Shown: positions 23,407-34,888 of the stretch, piece by piece
Numbering within the stretch: the first letter of the stretch is position 1
Layout of the letters: every line of letters starts with the position of its first letter
Source of the DNA: Oenanthe sinensis
Lineage: Eukaryota; Streptophyta; Magnoliopsida; Apiales; Apiaceae
DNA: 64,000 bases
NCBI GenBank assembly: GCA_028671895.1
Contig: CM053794.1
Coordinates: 38,828,501 to 38,892,500 of the forward strand
Direction: 5' to 3'
Position numbers and translations under genes: made by a program
Notes under the pieces: generated by a model
Seen by the model: the letters and a program-made list of their open reading frames with translations, nothing else
Told to the model about the DNA's origin: nothing
The model's database searches: none

Positions 23407-23985
23407 TAGGGGTGAAATCGAGTCGAATAAGTGCGAATAGCAGTATGATTAGATTCGGTTCGAATTTATAATTATTCGTTCAGATTCGGTCCGGATTCGA
23501 ATTAAAATTTTAATATTTTTCTCAGATTCGACTCAAGTTCGGATATTAAAATTCGTATTTGATTCGGCTCGACTCGAATAAATACCGAATTACTCGTTTT
23601 AGCATATTTGAATTCGAATTCGTATGTAATAATTTTATAAAATTAAGAATATTGTAATAATTGTTCACTAAAAACTAAAATATGATCATTTTATAGAATA
23701 TTATTTTAATATAAATATTATATACTGTATATAATAATATATATAACTTACGAATTCGAGTCGAGTATGTATAATAAATATGTATTCGAGTACTCTAAAA
23801 GTATTCGAACTGCTCAAAATAAATACGATCGAATATCATAATGGTAAGATCCGACTCGGTATTCGTTCGAATTATAGAATAAGATTCGAATTCGCTCGTT
23901 TTTTATACGAATACGAATTATATTCGTTTTTGACGAGTCGAATCCGAGTTCGAACCCGGATTACTCGGATTCGTTTTCAGCCCTA
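23407..23985. mobile_element. hAT-type non-autonomous element
   Basis: A 579-bp element flanked by a perfect 8-bp duplication TTCACCAA (23399-23406 and 23986-23993), which is diagnostic of hAT transposition. Ends are TAGGGGTGAAATCGAGTC and the complement of TAGGGCTGAAAACGAATC. The interior is dominated by variants of ATTCGRATTCGA and CGAGTCGAAT and has no transposase frame. Confidence 0.88.
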
Positions 23986-23993
23986 TTCACCAA

Positions 23994-24960
23994 TCAAAAT
24001 TTGATAACATTTAAAGAACCGGTACAACCCCAATTTAAAATTTAATTGACTCTCTTGTGGTGGTGGTGAAAATTATAAGTTGGTTGGTGGCAGTTTGGAC
24101 AATTTAAATGCTCTCTTCTTCGATCTGCAGATTGATACTCGTATCCTGCTTGTCTAAGTTTAAAAGTTGAAAAATATATACAATTTTTAGCTTATAACGG
24201 ACTCAATCGGCAGATTGATGTCAAGATCCGGCAGAAAGTCATTTTTATGTTCAGTAGGATGTACAGTAGCTTCACCAGTGCACCTTGTTCGTTGGCAAAA
24301 TCTGTGGTCAGTAGTGTACTTGTATTCTTGCACAAGCATACAATCAGCTTCTTTTTTCTCTCATTCTTTGCTCCTCTGTGTGATGATCCACCCAGGGTAC
24401 GGAGTATTTCATGATTAGAACGTATGCACTTGGACATTTGGCGTTCGACTTTACTTCTTCAGTTTGCCTTGAATTAAAGGCAAGGGATCGAGAGGCTCTA
24501 AAAGATGCATGCACAACATATTTTATCTCCTTGTTGTTATCATACTCTAGTACTAATTTTTTCTGAATGCTTGGGTTAACGAGTGGGACAGGAGGGAAGG
24601 AACATGAACATGAACATGGCAGGCGCCTATTTTTCATTTGAATCCCCCCAGGCCAGGCCCCATGGACAAAATAAAAATGATTGCTTCCTGTACTTGCATG
24701 TAAACTTTACAACTAGACTTGTTAATTCCTCCAACGGCTATAATGTCAATCGTATCTTCGTTTTATTCTATTTTTTAGTGTCATACGATCCATCACTACT
24801 ACAGACAATAATTCAACATTGTCCTCTTTCCCTCCAACGGTTCACTTACTAGTTACAAATTATTCCTATCTTTCATCTCTGTTCCATCACAACCATATCA
24901 CTTCTTTTTGCCCCGTCAAACAAGGAGGACCGAGGCATCTTTTCTTTTTTCCATTTTCAG
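23994..24960. other. Intergenic DNA upstream of the unknown two-exon gene
   Basis: Short open frames on both strands have no recognisable domain. The last 100 bp (CT-rich, ending CATTTTCAG) may be leader of the next gene. Confidence 0.4.
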
Positions 24961-24975
24961 TGATTTCCTCGGAAA

Positions 24976-25594
24976 ATGGAGCGTGACGGTGATGCTACTG
25001 CTGCAAAAGTCGAGCACATAACAAAGGCATCTTCCGATGAGCTGCTGAGCAAGTTTGCTCAAGTGAGTTCTAAAAGTGACAGTAATAAACTTGCTCTAAG
25101 TCTTGTTAAGAAGAAGAATAAGGTTTTGCAATTGATGAGTAAGCGTCAGAAATTAAACAGAGCAAAACCTGACGGGACTAACTACGAGAGTAGTCCATTA
25201 AATAATTTTGCAGCTGATAGGAATTCACTTCTTCCTCCTGCTGCTAGCCGGAGATCCACCGCCTCGATTCGTATAGAGAAGGCCAGTGTCAGGGCCAGGA
25301 ATCTCAAGAACAAGTCCCTTTTGGGAACTATTCAAAAGGTCTGTCTTCTTTCTTCTTCTTATAAATTTATAATCTATTTCTAGTGTCTAAATATCAGTTT
25401 AATGTTTAGTTGGGTTCAAACTCTACAGCACTGTCAATTCGAGTCATGTAATTATGCAGTAGTATTATTGTTAATAAATTTTTGTCTACTACTTGTTTGT
25501 GTAGACATGGCGTAAAACAGTGGAAGGGGCTTCAAGGATCTTCATAGAGAAACATTACAATCGGCACAGACGCTTAATCAGTGACATTGCATAA
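24976..25594 (+). CDS. Plant protein of unknown function, two exons
   Basis: Exon 1 is 24976-25338 (121 codons, ending AAG before GTCTGT) and exon 2 is 25505-25594 (acceptor TTGTGTAG, stop TAA). Frame is kept in phase 0, giving 150 aa. The N-terminus has an acidic/amphipathic segment (VEHITKASSDELLSKFAQV), then a Lys-rich helix, a middle stretch NSLLPPAASRRSTASIRIEK, and a basic C-terminus joined across the intron (TIQK-TWRKTVEGASRIF, HYNRHRRLI). No signal peptide or membrane segment. The strongly basic character would suit a nuclear protein, but I do not recognise the family. The second exon is supported by frame and by basic composition continuing across the junction. Confidence 0.75.
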
Positions 25595-26255
25595 AGTCTA
25601 GTTACAATCTTTGTGGAAAAGGGTTGGCACTAAACATTTGTTTTTAAAAGTTACTTGTTATATACTGTATTTAGTAGCTAGCAATAAGCAATTTATCGTG
25701 CTTTGTGATTTTGTTTCTAGTTTATGCAAAACATCATGTATGTGAAGCCAACATGAAAACTATGTACATTCTCGATCTCAACTCAATTGGATCATCGCTA
25801 TGGTCATTTCATGATACACAAGACCTCTTTTTTTATTTTTTAACAGAAAACTCATAAACACGGTTTAGATCTAGTTCCATCCTCCCCACAAAGCATTCGA
25901 GTTTATAAAAAAATGCGATCAATTTAGATTTATCTCGACTTATGCCAGCCTTACATTCAATCTTTTATTTCAATAACACCGAACATCGCAATCCTTTGCA
26001 AATTGCAAATTGCCAATATTGATAGGGATATTAATAAATTTTTATTAGTAAAGCACAAAAAATAGATATTTTTATGAAGAAAGAAGAACAATGGCTAAAT
26101 AGACAACTTAAGGATCCCCATATGGACGAGTATTCAAAGCCCATGTCCCCAACTACATGAATCATCCGCCACCATGCACTCAAGACTCGAGAGCGGGTAG
26201 AGGCGTAGAGCATACATAAGGAAAAAAAATTGATATTGGTACACCTTTTTTTTGG
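25595..26255. other. 3' flank and intergenic DNA
   Basis: No gene visible. Confidence 0.5.
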
Positions 26256-26262
26256 TTTTTTA

Positions 26263-26510
26263 CCGCTCCTCCGTTGCAAATTAACTATGTTATTTAATTT
26301 TATTGTGATCAATTTAACTCAATTTTAATTAAAAATTATATTTTTATAATTTCAAAAAACTAAAAAATATATTCTAAAATAAATTAAATATACTTTTTGA
26401 TGATATAGTTTTTATAATTTTTTTTAATTATATATTATATGTAATTTTCAGTCAAATTTTGATCAATTTGACCACATAAAAGTCATACAGTTAATTTGAG
26501 ACGCAGTGAA
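26263..26510. mobile_element. Degenerate Stowaway-like MITE
   Basis: Ends CGCTCCTCCGTTGCAAATTAAC and GTTAATTTGAGACGCAGTGAA lie next to TA and are inverted and related to the Stowaway termini. The interior (ATCAATTTGACCACATAAAA) matches the copy at 15810. Confidence 0.65.
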
Positions 26511-27129
26511 TAAAATATTAGGGCTATTCATTACAAATCATGAAATGGGGATGTCAAATAAAAAAATCATCTCTTTCTCAGTATATATTAAAAAATTATA
26601 AATTTATCTTTCATTTAATTATAAAAACTTACTTTTATAATTAAAAATTTTTATAATCTTATTTTAATTTAAGTGTTACTACCAACTCATTTGCACGTAT
26701 ATTTTAAGTCAAAATGGAAAATGAAATTGAATTGTGATGATTTGAAAAATCGAGTATTCAATCTAATTTTACTCCCTTGGCATATATATTCTTAAGCAAA
26801 AGGCATGTATTTATTAAAGTTTACTGTATTTGTTAGTACCATATTTAAAAGTATTTGTTATTTTAAATGTTTTTAGTAATATTTATAAATTAGTAATGTA
26901 AACTGTTTTGAAATAAGTTGGGAGAACTTGACAAAAAAAAAGGTTGGGAGAATCAGCCTCATTTAATATTATTATAAAATTGGGAGAAACAGAGAAGAAA
27001 TAGGGAGAAAAACCCGGAACATCGTCAACCCGAGTACCGAGTTGACTCGGAGCGGCGTCGATAAACAAAGGCACATTGGTGCGAAGAGTGAAACAAGCAT
27101 CTGCATACAAATAAATTGTATGTATAGGT

Positions 27130-30100
27130 ATGAACAGGGCAACGAAAGCCGTAATATACAGCATTCAGGCCACCCACTTTGACCTGAAATCTGCTGCCCT
27201 CTTTCACTCTACTCCTGTTCTCCTTCGCAAAAGACGTCCAAGCCCTTGGGACACTGTTCGTTCTCGTACTCCTTTTTTTATATTTAATTTGTGTTCTTGT
27301 TTATTATACAAATCTCTGTATTTGATATCAACACTATTTAGGATTAAGGGTAAGAAATATATTAGCATTATAATTACCAAGTATAGTTTGGTAGAATGTT
27401 TTAATCTGCAGGCTGCATTGTAAAGTTCAAGTCTTTGCATTTCTTGGGTTCATGACTGATAAAGATTCCCCCTTTTGTTTTTATTTAATTATGTTTTATT
27501 TTAAACCTCAAGTTTGTGTGTTTTGGGGAAGTTAAGATCTTTTGCTGTTTGCACCATGTTTCATGAATTTGAGTTATGTTTTCTGTTTTCTCTTGTACGT
27601 GCAGAGGGGAAGTGCTTCTAAAGGTTCTTCAAAGGCGAGACTCTCTTTTTTAACATGTCTTCATTTTTTTTTCATTTTATCTTAGCGGTGTAGTGGTAAT
27701 ACATATTGTAGTTCTTATATCATGATGAAATCATAAACCTGGTAGTTAGCAACTACAATTTCTTTATGGCAGGCTTAAAAGGGGATTAAGTAATTTAATC
27801 ATCTTTTTTTTATTAAATCTTATCTTGGATGACGTATCATTTATTCATATAGTTGTATATTGATATATGGAAGCAGAGGTAATTGGTTTTTAACTATTGC
27901 ATTTCTAATTTCTATAAAGAAAAAAATATCCTTTGTATGCTAATTATTCTTGAAATGGAACATATGAGGTTTGTGCGCCTCTGAAACCTGCAATATTTAA
28001 GTCAATGTGAAAAAAATGATTGGTTGAGTATGTTAAGAAAGACATGTTCTTTATTAGTTTTTTAAGTGCTTTCCAAGGAGGTTACAAAAACAAATTGTTA
28101 CACAAGGGGAAACAGTTCAATTCATCATATAATCCTTATTTTATATGTCATCGCTTTGTTGCACTACGGTGTAATATGGCCGCAAGGTCCAGACTACTGC
28201 TCCCTCATCCCTACCCAAAAGTCACACTCATAGGACTAACATCATGCATTTACAGGTACAACTAAACTCTAAGGGGTCGTTTAGTTCATGGAGTGGTATC
28301 AGGTTGGGTTTGGAATCAGGAATCGGGTTAAGGTGATATGGGGATGAAGTATCATTTCTGATATCATGTGATTGGTGTTTGTTGTTTGGTTGAATGGTGG
28401 AATGAATTTGTTAATTTAATATATTTTTTCATAAATAAAAAAAATATGTGCAGTTAATATGAAAAATAAATTATTTTTATTTATTAACTATTAAATAACA
28501 TCATTATAAATTTTTTATTTTAAAAATTAACATGTAAATTTATAAATAAAGATAAAAATAGTAAAATTTTGATTTGATTCCTCGTACCCCATCTCATACC
28601 CACCTCCCCCCTAAGGTATCAGAAACCCATACCTTATGGGTTTGAGGTACGAGTTTTAAAATTAAAAAATTTCAACCAAACATCGGGTATGAGTTTAGAA
28701 TGTACAAAACCCATACCTGATACCAGGAAGTCACGAACCAGACGACCCCTAAATTGTTTGTAAGATAATTTGTAATCTACAAAAAAGATGTGTTGTCAAT
28801 TTTCAATTATCAAGTCGGACATCTATAGGGAAAAATAATTAAATAAAAGAAGTAAAGTAATGAACCCTTAAAACCTATATTAAAAGTTTTCCTTTCTCTG
28901 TCCTCAAGCAGCTTGACAGAATTTCATACTTGATCCAAGTTTCAAAGTTAAAAAGAGGGCTGGGGTGAGAGGTAGGTTAGAGCAAGGTCAGTGCTGGTTC
29001 CAAAATGGCTGTAGCTATTGCTATAAGTTGACATCAAAAAGTGATTTTTGATGCCAAAATAGAACTTCTACCACAATGCTTGATTCTAAAATAGAATAAA
29101 TTAACTAACATTTTATTAAAGTTTCTCAATTTTCATTGAATTGATGGTGTGGCAAGTCTAGCTGTAGCTATCTTCGGTTCTCTTACCCATTTGTGCTAAT
29201 TTTCATTCAATTATAGCTATGCCTTGGATTGATCATTTTGAGAATCTATGTTTTAGCTAAAACACCAATTACAGCTATGCAGTGCTCTTACTTATGTTCT
29301 TGACATGCTATCTTTTTGACGATTTATTAATATGTGATTTTTTGAATTCTCATTTTTTTTGGGGGGGGGAGCATATGAGCAATATGCCAATATGAATTAT
29401 TTCCAAGCCCTTATCGCAAAAATTGCTAGGCATAATTGAGTTAAAGAACTAGAATAGTAGATTCTACTTTCTGAAGGTTTTAGGACAGTGACATTTGTTA
29501 TTTGTTGGTAACTAAATAACCTCAGGTATTCCTCTGTCCATTTGATTCCACAACTTTAAGCCACAATTCATTCTTCCTATACACTCTCATATTCATCACT
29601 TGCACCTATTTTTTCGTGTATTTCATCATTCCCTTATACCTGTAATTTCATTACATCTTTTATTCTCTTGCCAGATGTATTCTATTCTCGCATCCATTCA
29701 GTTCCACTCAATCAAATGCAATGTAAATTTATATCATAATATGTGCAGTTTAGTGTTTGTCTTTGGAAATATATAATTAACAATTGTCATCCTCAAATTA
29801 AAAATATAAATTTGAATTTAATGGGTAGTACAAAAAATTTAAAATATACTTCATTATTGTAAAATTATTGCCAAGTCCAAGTCAATATTCAAATGGCTTT
29901 TATAAGAATTGTCTATGTCATGCTTATAGAACGAGGAGGAAAAACAATATTATTGTGTTAGGAATATTGGTATTTAATTGTTTTTTATGGACATTTTTCT
30001 CAATTTCTACTGTGCATCTATTCTTTTGGTGGATGTCCAACAATCGATGATATGAGTGCCGGGTTGTTATGCACTTGTTGGTTTCACTAAAATTTTCACT

Positions 30101-32632
30101 TGCACAATATGATGCTTTAGAGAGATTCCATGTATTGGACTTTGTTCGATTCCTATGTGCTAAAAGAATATTGATTCATATTATTTCCACGATAGTAACA
30201 CTACCGGATGGCTTAGTTATTTGAAACATTCCAGATTCTACACTCAAATTTGAATAGATGCTTGTCATAGTTAAGTTGTATATAGCGACTTTGTTTACAC
30301 TGGGTGCATTCTTATGTTTATTAACAAATGAACTGTACCTCTCTCAGTTAAAGGGTACACATCTTGGTGCATATCATATGTGACTCTGGTTTCTCATCAA
30401 GTTTATGATACTTCAATTCCTCAAATTAATAGCAAGTTTTGAATAATGTTCTTATCATTTTGCAGCGAGCTAATTACTACAGGAGTTCAAGAAAACTGAA
30501 CCATAAACAAGAATTGCTGCGCAATGTCAGTGCTTTTGCAGAAAATATTTTTCAGGTAATTTGTAACAGATCTTTCTTTAATTATCAATCTCTTCTGTTT
30601 TAATTAGATGACTTCTTACAATTATTGTTGTGTTTTTTTTTGAAATAATTGAAATACATAAAAGGTGTTTGATGATTGTTGGAAATTATGTCAAAATTGT
30701 AGATTCGTTATATCTAGCAGAAGAGTCTATAACTTGGTTATTTTTAATTTTCCTCCAATTCTCTATTCAATTGCTTTTTTCTTATTTTTTTACTGTATAT
30801 TTATAATTGTTACTGGCTTTCAAAATATATATTGTGACCTGATAATGATTTTTTCTGTTCAGGGCTTGGACTATAAGTTTGAAGAATATGAGCATGAACC
30901 ATCTTCAAGTCGAGGCAGGTCCTGGTTTAGACCAGATTACAGGGATAGGGAAAACAGAGCTGGTGGGACCAATTATAAGGGTCCACGATCAGGGGGAAGA
31001 AGTAAGTGCACATTGCAATTTTCAGTTTATCTGATTAAAAAAGTTGTAAGCATGCACCATAAAACTCTCTGTTTACAGGCTCACTCCTGGGAACTGATAA
31101 GCCTTCATAAATTTAAATTTAACAAATGTCTCGGTTCAATACACGTTGGTTGTTGGCCCTGTGGCTTCAGAAATATTATTTTATATTGTAATCTGTAAAG
31201 AGTGCGATTACTTTGCAGAAATATGGTCACAATCTTCTCAGTTCTCTTACAAAGCATGCAAAAAATCAAAAGAGGGTCTTGGAAATTATTAGGCATTTTT
31301 GTGCTTGTTGGAAACCGATGATAACACATAACCTGTTTTCAGACTCCTTTAGTTATGCATGTTTATATATGGATGAAATAAATATTTATCATCTAAATAC
31401 ATTTTTTGTTGCATATAAAAGTTCATATACGATTAGCAAGAAGAAAAAAAAGTTCATACACCTACTTTTTGGAAAAAAAAAGTTTATATATACTTGCCAG
31501 ATATATTATTTTTCAACAATTTAATTTCAGGTTCTTTTTTACTCTTATTTAGGGGGTTTTGAGTTCTGTGAAGATGACGATGATGTTGAACAACTTTTCC
31601 GGTCTGCATTTGGTGGAAATAAATATTTCTTTTGGTCTTTCACGAGTGATGAACCGCCTAGGACCTCGTCAGGATACAATTATAACAGTAGGTACTCTTC
31701 GAAATGGAATCGGGCACATGAAGAAGATACTTCGAAATGGAAGTGGACACATGAAGAAGATTATGATACAGATCCTGACAGGTCAGAGTCAGATTTAACT
31801 TCAGAGAGAAAGACGCTTGGGCTGAGTGCTTCTGGCCCTTTAAATGCGGACGCTGTTAAAATTGCGTAAGTCGTCGTTAGAATTCTTGTATCTTCCCTAA
31901 TAATTGGGTAGAGATTGCATGACAATTTATTTAATCCGGATTTATATGTTATGTTCTATACTCCGACACTGATGGCTTGACGTCTTGTATTCAGATATCG
32001 AAAATGTGCAATGAAATGGCATCCAGATCGTCACCAGGGATCATCAAAAGTAGGCTATCATTCCGTGCATGTTATTATCTTATTTGTTCATACAAAATTT
32101 CTGTGAACCTACTCTGTATTATATTTTTTTCTTTCTGTGATTACCCCCTTTCCCAGAAAGAAAAAGTAATCTCTTCTTCGCAAACCTCTCTGGCAGGATC
32201 AGTTGGTTTTAGGCTTGGTTCATAATTTTATAATTCCTGTCGATATGTATTTATATGGCTTGAAGCTTTGGCTGCAGATAAAATCAACTGAACTAATGAT
32301 ATAAGCATCCCCCCTTCTCCCTCAGTTCATGGAAATATGTGCAAAAGCCGATGAACTACTCCCCGCTTTTTTTCTGTGACAACTGTTTTGTGAATTTGAA
32401 ACCTGAATTCTTTGCTCTCTAAACTCTATATTGATAAGGGTCCTTATTCTTGATTCTTTTACTTGCTGGTAGATCTTCATATTCGCACATGTTTTCTAGC
32501 ATAAAATATGAGTGTTATACAATCTGGTATTTAATTTGCATACAACCGTATTTACAGGCTGTGGCGGAGGAGAAGTTCAAGGTCTGCAGTGCTGCCTATC
32601 AATCATTATGTGACAAACTGGCCGTAAATTGA
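27130..32632 (+). CDS. Protein with C-terminal J-domain, probably mitochondrial
   Basis: Well-supported exons: 30466-30555, 30863-31001, 31553-31865, 31995-32049 and 32558-32632 (stop TGA). All have GT-AG junctions and keep frame, 224 codons in all. The first exon starts at the ATG at 27130 and encodes an Arg-rich, acid-poor leader with FHSTPV, typical of mitochondrial presequences; it ends between 27255 and 27265. A short exon near 27602-27637 probably joins it to exon 30466, but its borders are uncertain. Downstream come a basic region (RANYYRSSRKLNHKQELL), an acidic DDDDVEQLFRSAFGGNKYFFWSF block, and a J-domain at the very C-terminus with HPD in KWHPDRHQGSSK and EEKFKVCSAAYQSLCDKLA. J-proteins stimulate Hsp70 ATPase through HPD. 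A C-terminal J-domain without zinc finger or client-binding domain makes this a class III (type C) J-protein. Confidence 0.88.
28273..28749. mobile_element. Tourist-like MITE (family B, copy 2)
   Basis: A 477-bp element with ends GGGGTCGTTTAGTTC and GAACCAGACGACCCC, flanked by TAA (28270-28272 and 28750-28752). It is the inverse of the copy at 9760-10110 and longer by roughly 110 bp near its right end. It lies in the large intron of the J-protein gene. Confidence 0.88.
28980..29287. mobile_element. Tourist-like MITE (family A, copy 2)
   Basis: A 308-bp element from GAGCAAGGTCAGTGCTGG to CAGTGCTC, flanked by TTA on both sides (28977-28979 and 29288-29290). Its left 100 bp align with the reverse complement of the right end of the FAD2-intron copy, including GTAGCTATTGCTATAA and ATCAAAAAGT. 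The termini are more diverged than in that copy. Confidence 0.82.
31696..31761 (+). repeat. 33-bp in-frame tandem duplication in the J-protein
   Basis: Two adjacent 33-bp units encode SSKWNRAHEED and TSKWKWTHEED. They lie in the acidic linker before the J-domain and differ at a handful of bases. Confidence 0.88.
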
Positions 32633-33480
32633 TAGATCAGATAGGCAATTTCCTTACAAAAGCAGACTGATCTAATCTCATAATTAGGTTTAATCAACCT
32701 CCCCAGGTATGTAGTAGGCCTGTTGAATGATCTTTAGACCTCATTGAAGATAGAAAGTGTAAGGAATCTCTGGCCGGAGATATGCTATAAATTGCTGGGT
32801 GGTACACTCCGTAATTTGGACAATTTTTCAAAATTATATTCATTGTAACCCCCTCCCCCCACCCCCCCAAATGGCCCAAACTGGGATTTCTTTCCAGTTA
32901 TTTTATTTAGTTTGTTTCTAAATAGAAGTTAACATATATACCATGATTTAGTCTCGTGCTACTATTGTCATGCGGGTTCATGATTCAACTTGATGATGAA
33001 TACCGTCTGATTATATATGTGATTCCATTGCAATTGCAGGGAAGTTATTTTTACAAGATACAATCTATCGAAGTCCTTCGATTTGACCAAAAAGATTACA
33101 ATGGGGTTGTTCATACGTTGCAAATATCAAACACATTTTTTTCTTCTTTCTATTATACAGTTTCTGGCTGACCAACTCAATATATAATGTTAGATGTATG
33201 AGGTTAAACTTAGATGCACGTTGATATAGAGCAGTGTGAATTTGTTAATCAATGTGCATGGCACCGTCTAGGGGATACACATACACTCTGAAGTCCCGGG
33301 TTGGACTCAGTTGGAGCCTCTATGCTACATATGCAAAAACAAGGTTATGAATTTATTATTATTATTATTATTATTATTTTTTAAAAAATCTTGAAACTTA
33401 TTCACTAATTTCAACATTATTGTAATGAGAGTAAAATTGAATCATTAACATCTTTTGGCTTTACTATCTCAATTTAAAAT
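32633..33480. other. J-protein 3' flank; possible SINE near 33240-33380
   Basis: The 3' flank has a C-rich stretch at about 32849-32869. Around 33262-33330, GGCACCGTCTAGGGG and CCCGGGTTGGACTC resemble degenerate pol III A and B boxes, followed by a (TTA)n tail at 33352-33377. This could be an old tRNA-derived SINE, but it is weak. Confidence 0.35.
33352..33377. repeat. (TTA)n microsatellite
   Basis: About eight uninterrupted TTA units. Confidence 0.9.
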
Positions 33481-33519
33481 CCGGTTCGCTTGTATAAATA
33501 TTTACAATTTAATATGAAC

Positions 33520-34200
33520 ATTGACTTTTTTTAAAACCATAAAAACTTATTAGATAAACTAGAACTGAGAAAAAACTGAAATGAAACCGAAATTGAATCA
33601 AAATCGATGAAAATTGATAAAATCGATGTATAAAACCGAAATCGAAAAATTAAAAAACAAACCGTTTGAGAAGTTTCGGTTTCGTTTATAGTTTAAAAGT
33701 GAACCGAACTGATAATTAAAATAAATAAATTTATTATATGTAATTTATATAAAACTTAAATTAATATATAAGTAAATAATTATATATATTAATTTGAACC
33801 TAAAAAACATCTTGAGCCACACTAATTGTTGGACTTAAAAAACATTATGGACTATCTGGACTATGTTCTCTGGCCTCTGTAATGAAATTTCTGAGTGTAT
33901 CATCTGGCCGAGTATAATCACCAAACATCCTCTCGTATAAGTTTTTGCATGTGGCTAATTAGTTATGTACTTTTAAGTTTTATTTTTTTTGTTTATAATA
34001 AATGTTATTCGATAGAATGTTTAATATTTATTAAAAAAAACTTTACTATTTTTAATTATAATATATTTTTATTTTATTTTCATTCAGTTTTGTAACCGAA
34101 ATCAAACTCATATAAACCGATCTGAGATTTTTAAAACCAAAACCGATGATTGAATTACGATTACAATTTTTGACTTTTAAAACTTTTAAAATCGAAAACA
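33520..34200. mobile_element. Probable degenerate hAT-like repeat
   Basis: AT-rich DNA bounded by clusters of AACCGAAA and AAAACCGA in opposite orientation (33560-33710 and 34090-34200). The right side continues into CAACCGCACCCAACTCTA, like the terminus of plant hAT repeats. No 8-bp duplication could be matched, because the right end is incorporated in the neighbouring tandem repeat. Confidence 0.35.
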
Positions 34201-34201
34201 T

Positions 34202-34750
34202 GTGATAGCAGTTACGGTTTTATCCTACAACCGCACCCAACTCTACCCTGAGACAAACCCAGCCGAATTTTAATGACTTGGTTATATTCATTTCTAATAA
34301 ACAACCAAAAAACAATTCATAGTGATAGCCCGTTTACTGTCGCTGACTATCGCCTCCGGTCGTCTTACTTTACCCCCCCCCCCCCCCCCCGTGATAGCAG
34401 TTACGGTTTTATCCTACAACCGCACCCAACTCTACCCTGAGACAAACCCAGCCGAATTTTAATGACTTGGTTATATTCATTTCTAATAAACAACCAAAAA
34501 ACAATTCATAGTGATAGCCCGTTTACTGTCGCTGACTATCGCCTCCGGTCGTCTTACTTTACCCCCCCCCCCCCCCCCGTGATAGCAGTTACGGTTTTAT
34601 CCTACAACCGCACCCAACTCTACCCTGAGACAAACCCAGCCGAATTTTAATGACTTGGTTATATTCATTTCTAATAAACAACCAAAAAACAATTCATAGT
34701 GATAGCCCGTTTACTGTCGCTGACTATCGCCTCCGGTCGTCTTACTTTAC

Positions 34751-34767
<17 letters not shown>
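34202..34767. repeat. Three tandem copies of a 188-bp unit ending in poly-C
   Basis: Units at 34202-34390, 34391-34578 and 34579-34767 are identical by eye apart from the length of the terminal C run (18, 17, 18). Each starts GTGATAGCAGTTACGG and ends TTACTTTA plus poly-C. The array abuts a CA microsatellite and ends 121 bp before the MTP start codon. Confidence 0.93.
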
Positions 34768-34781
<14 letters not shown>

Positions 34782-34788
34782 ACACACA
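34768..34788. repeat. (AC)n microsatellite
   Basis: About ten AC units directly after the last poly-C tract, within about 100 bp upstream of the MTP start codon. Confidence 0.9.
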
Positions 34789-34888
34789 TATCGAGTATAA
34801 GTTGATCTTTTTCTTAACAAGCTCATATAACCTGTAATCAAATATTGTTGAAAATTAGGGCTTTCCCCCCCAATTTTTTCAACATCAA

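Noticed and set aside
23780..24004. 74-codon frame
   Set aside because: Lies within and past the hAT element and merely translates its TTCGA-type repeats.
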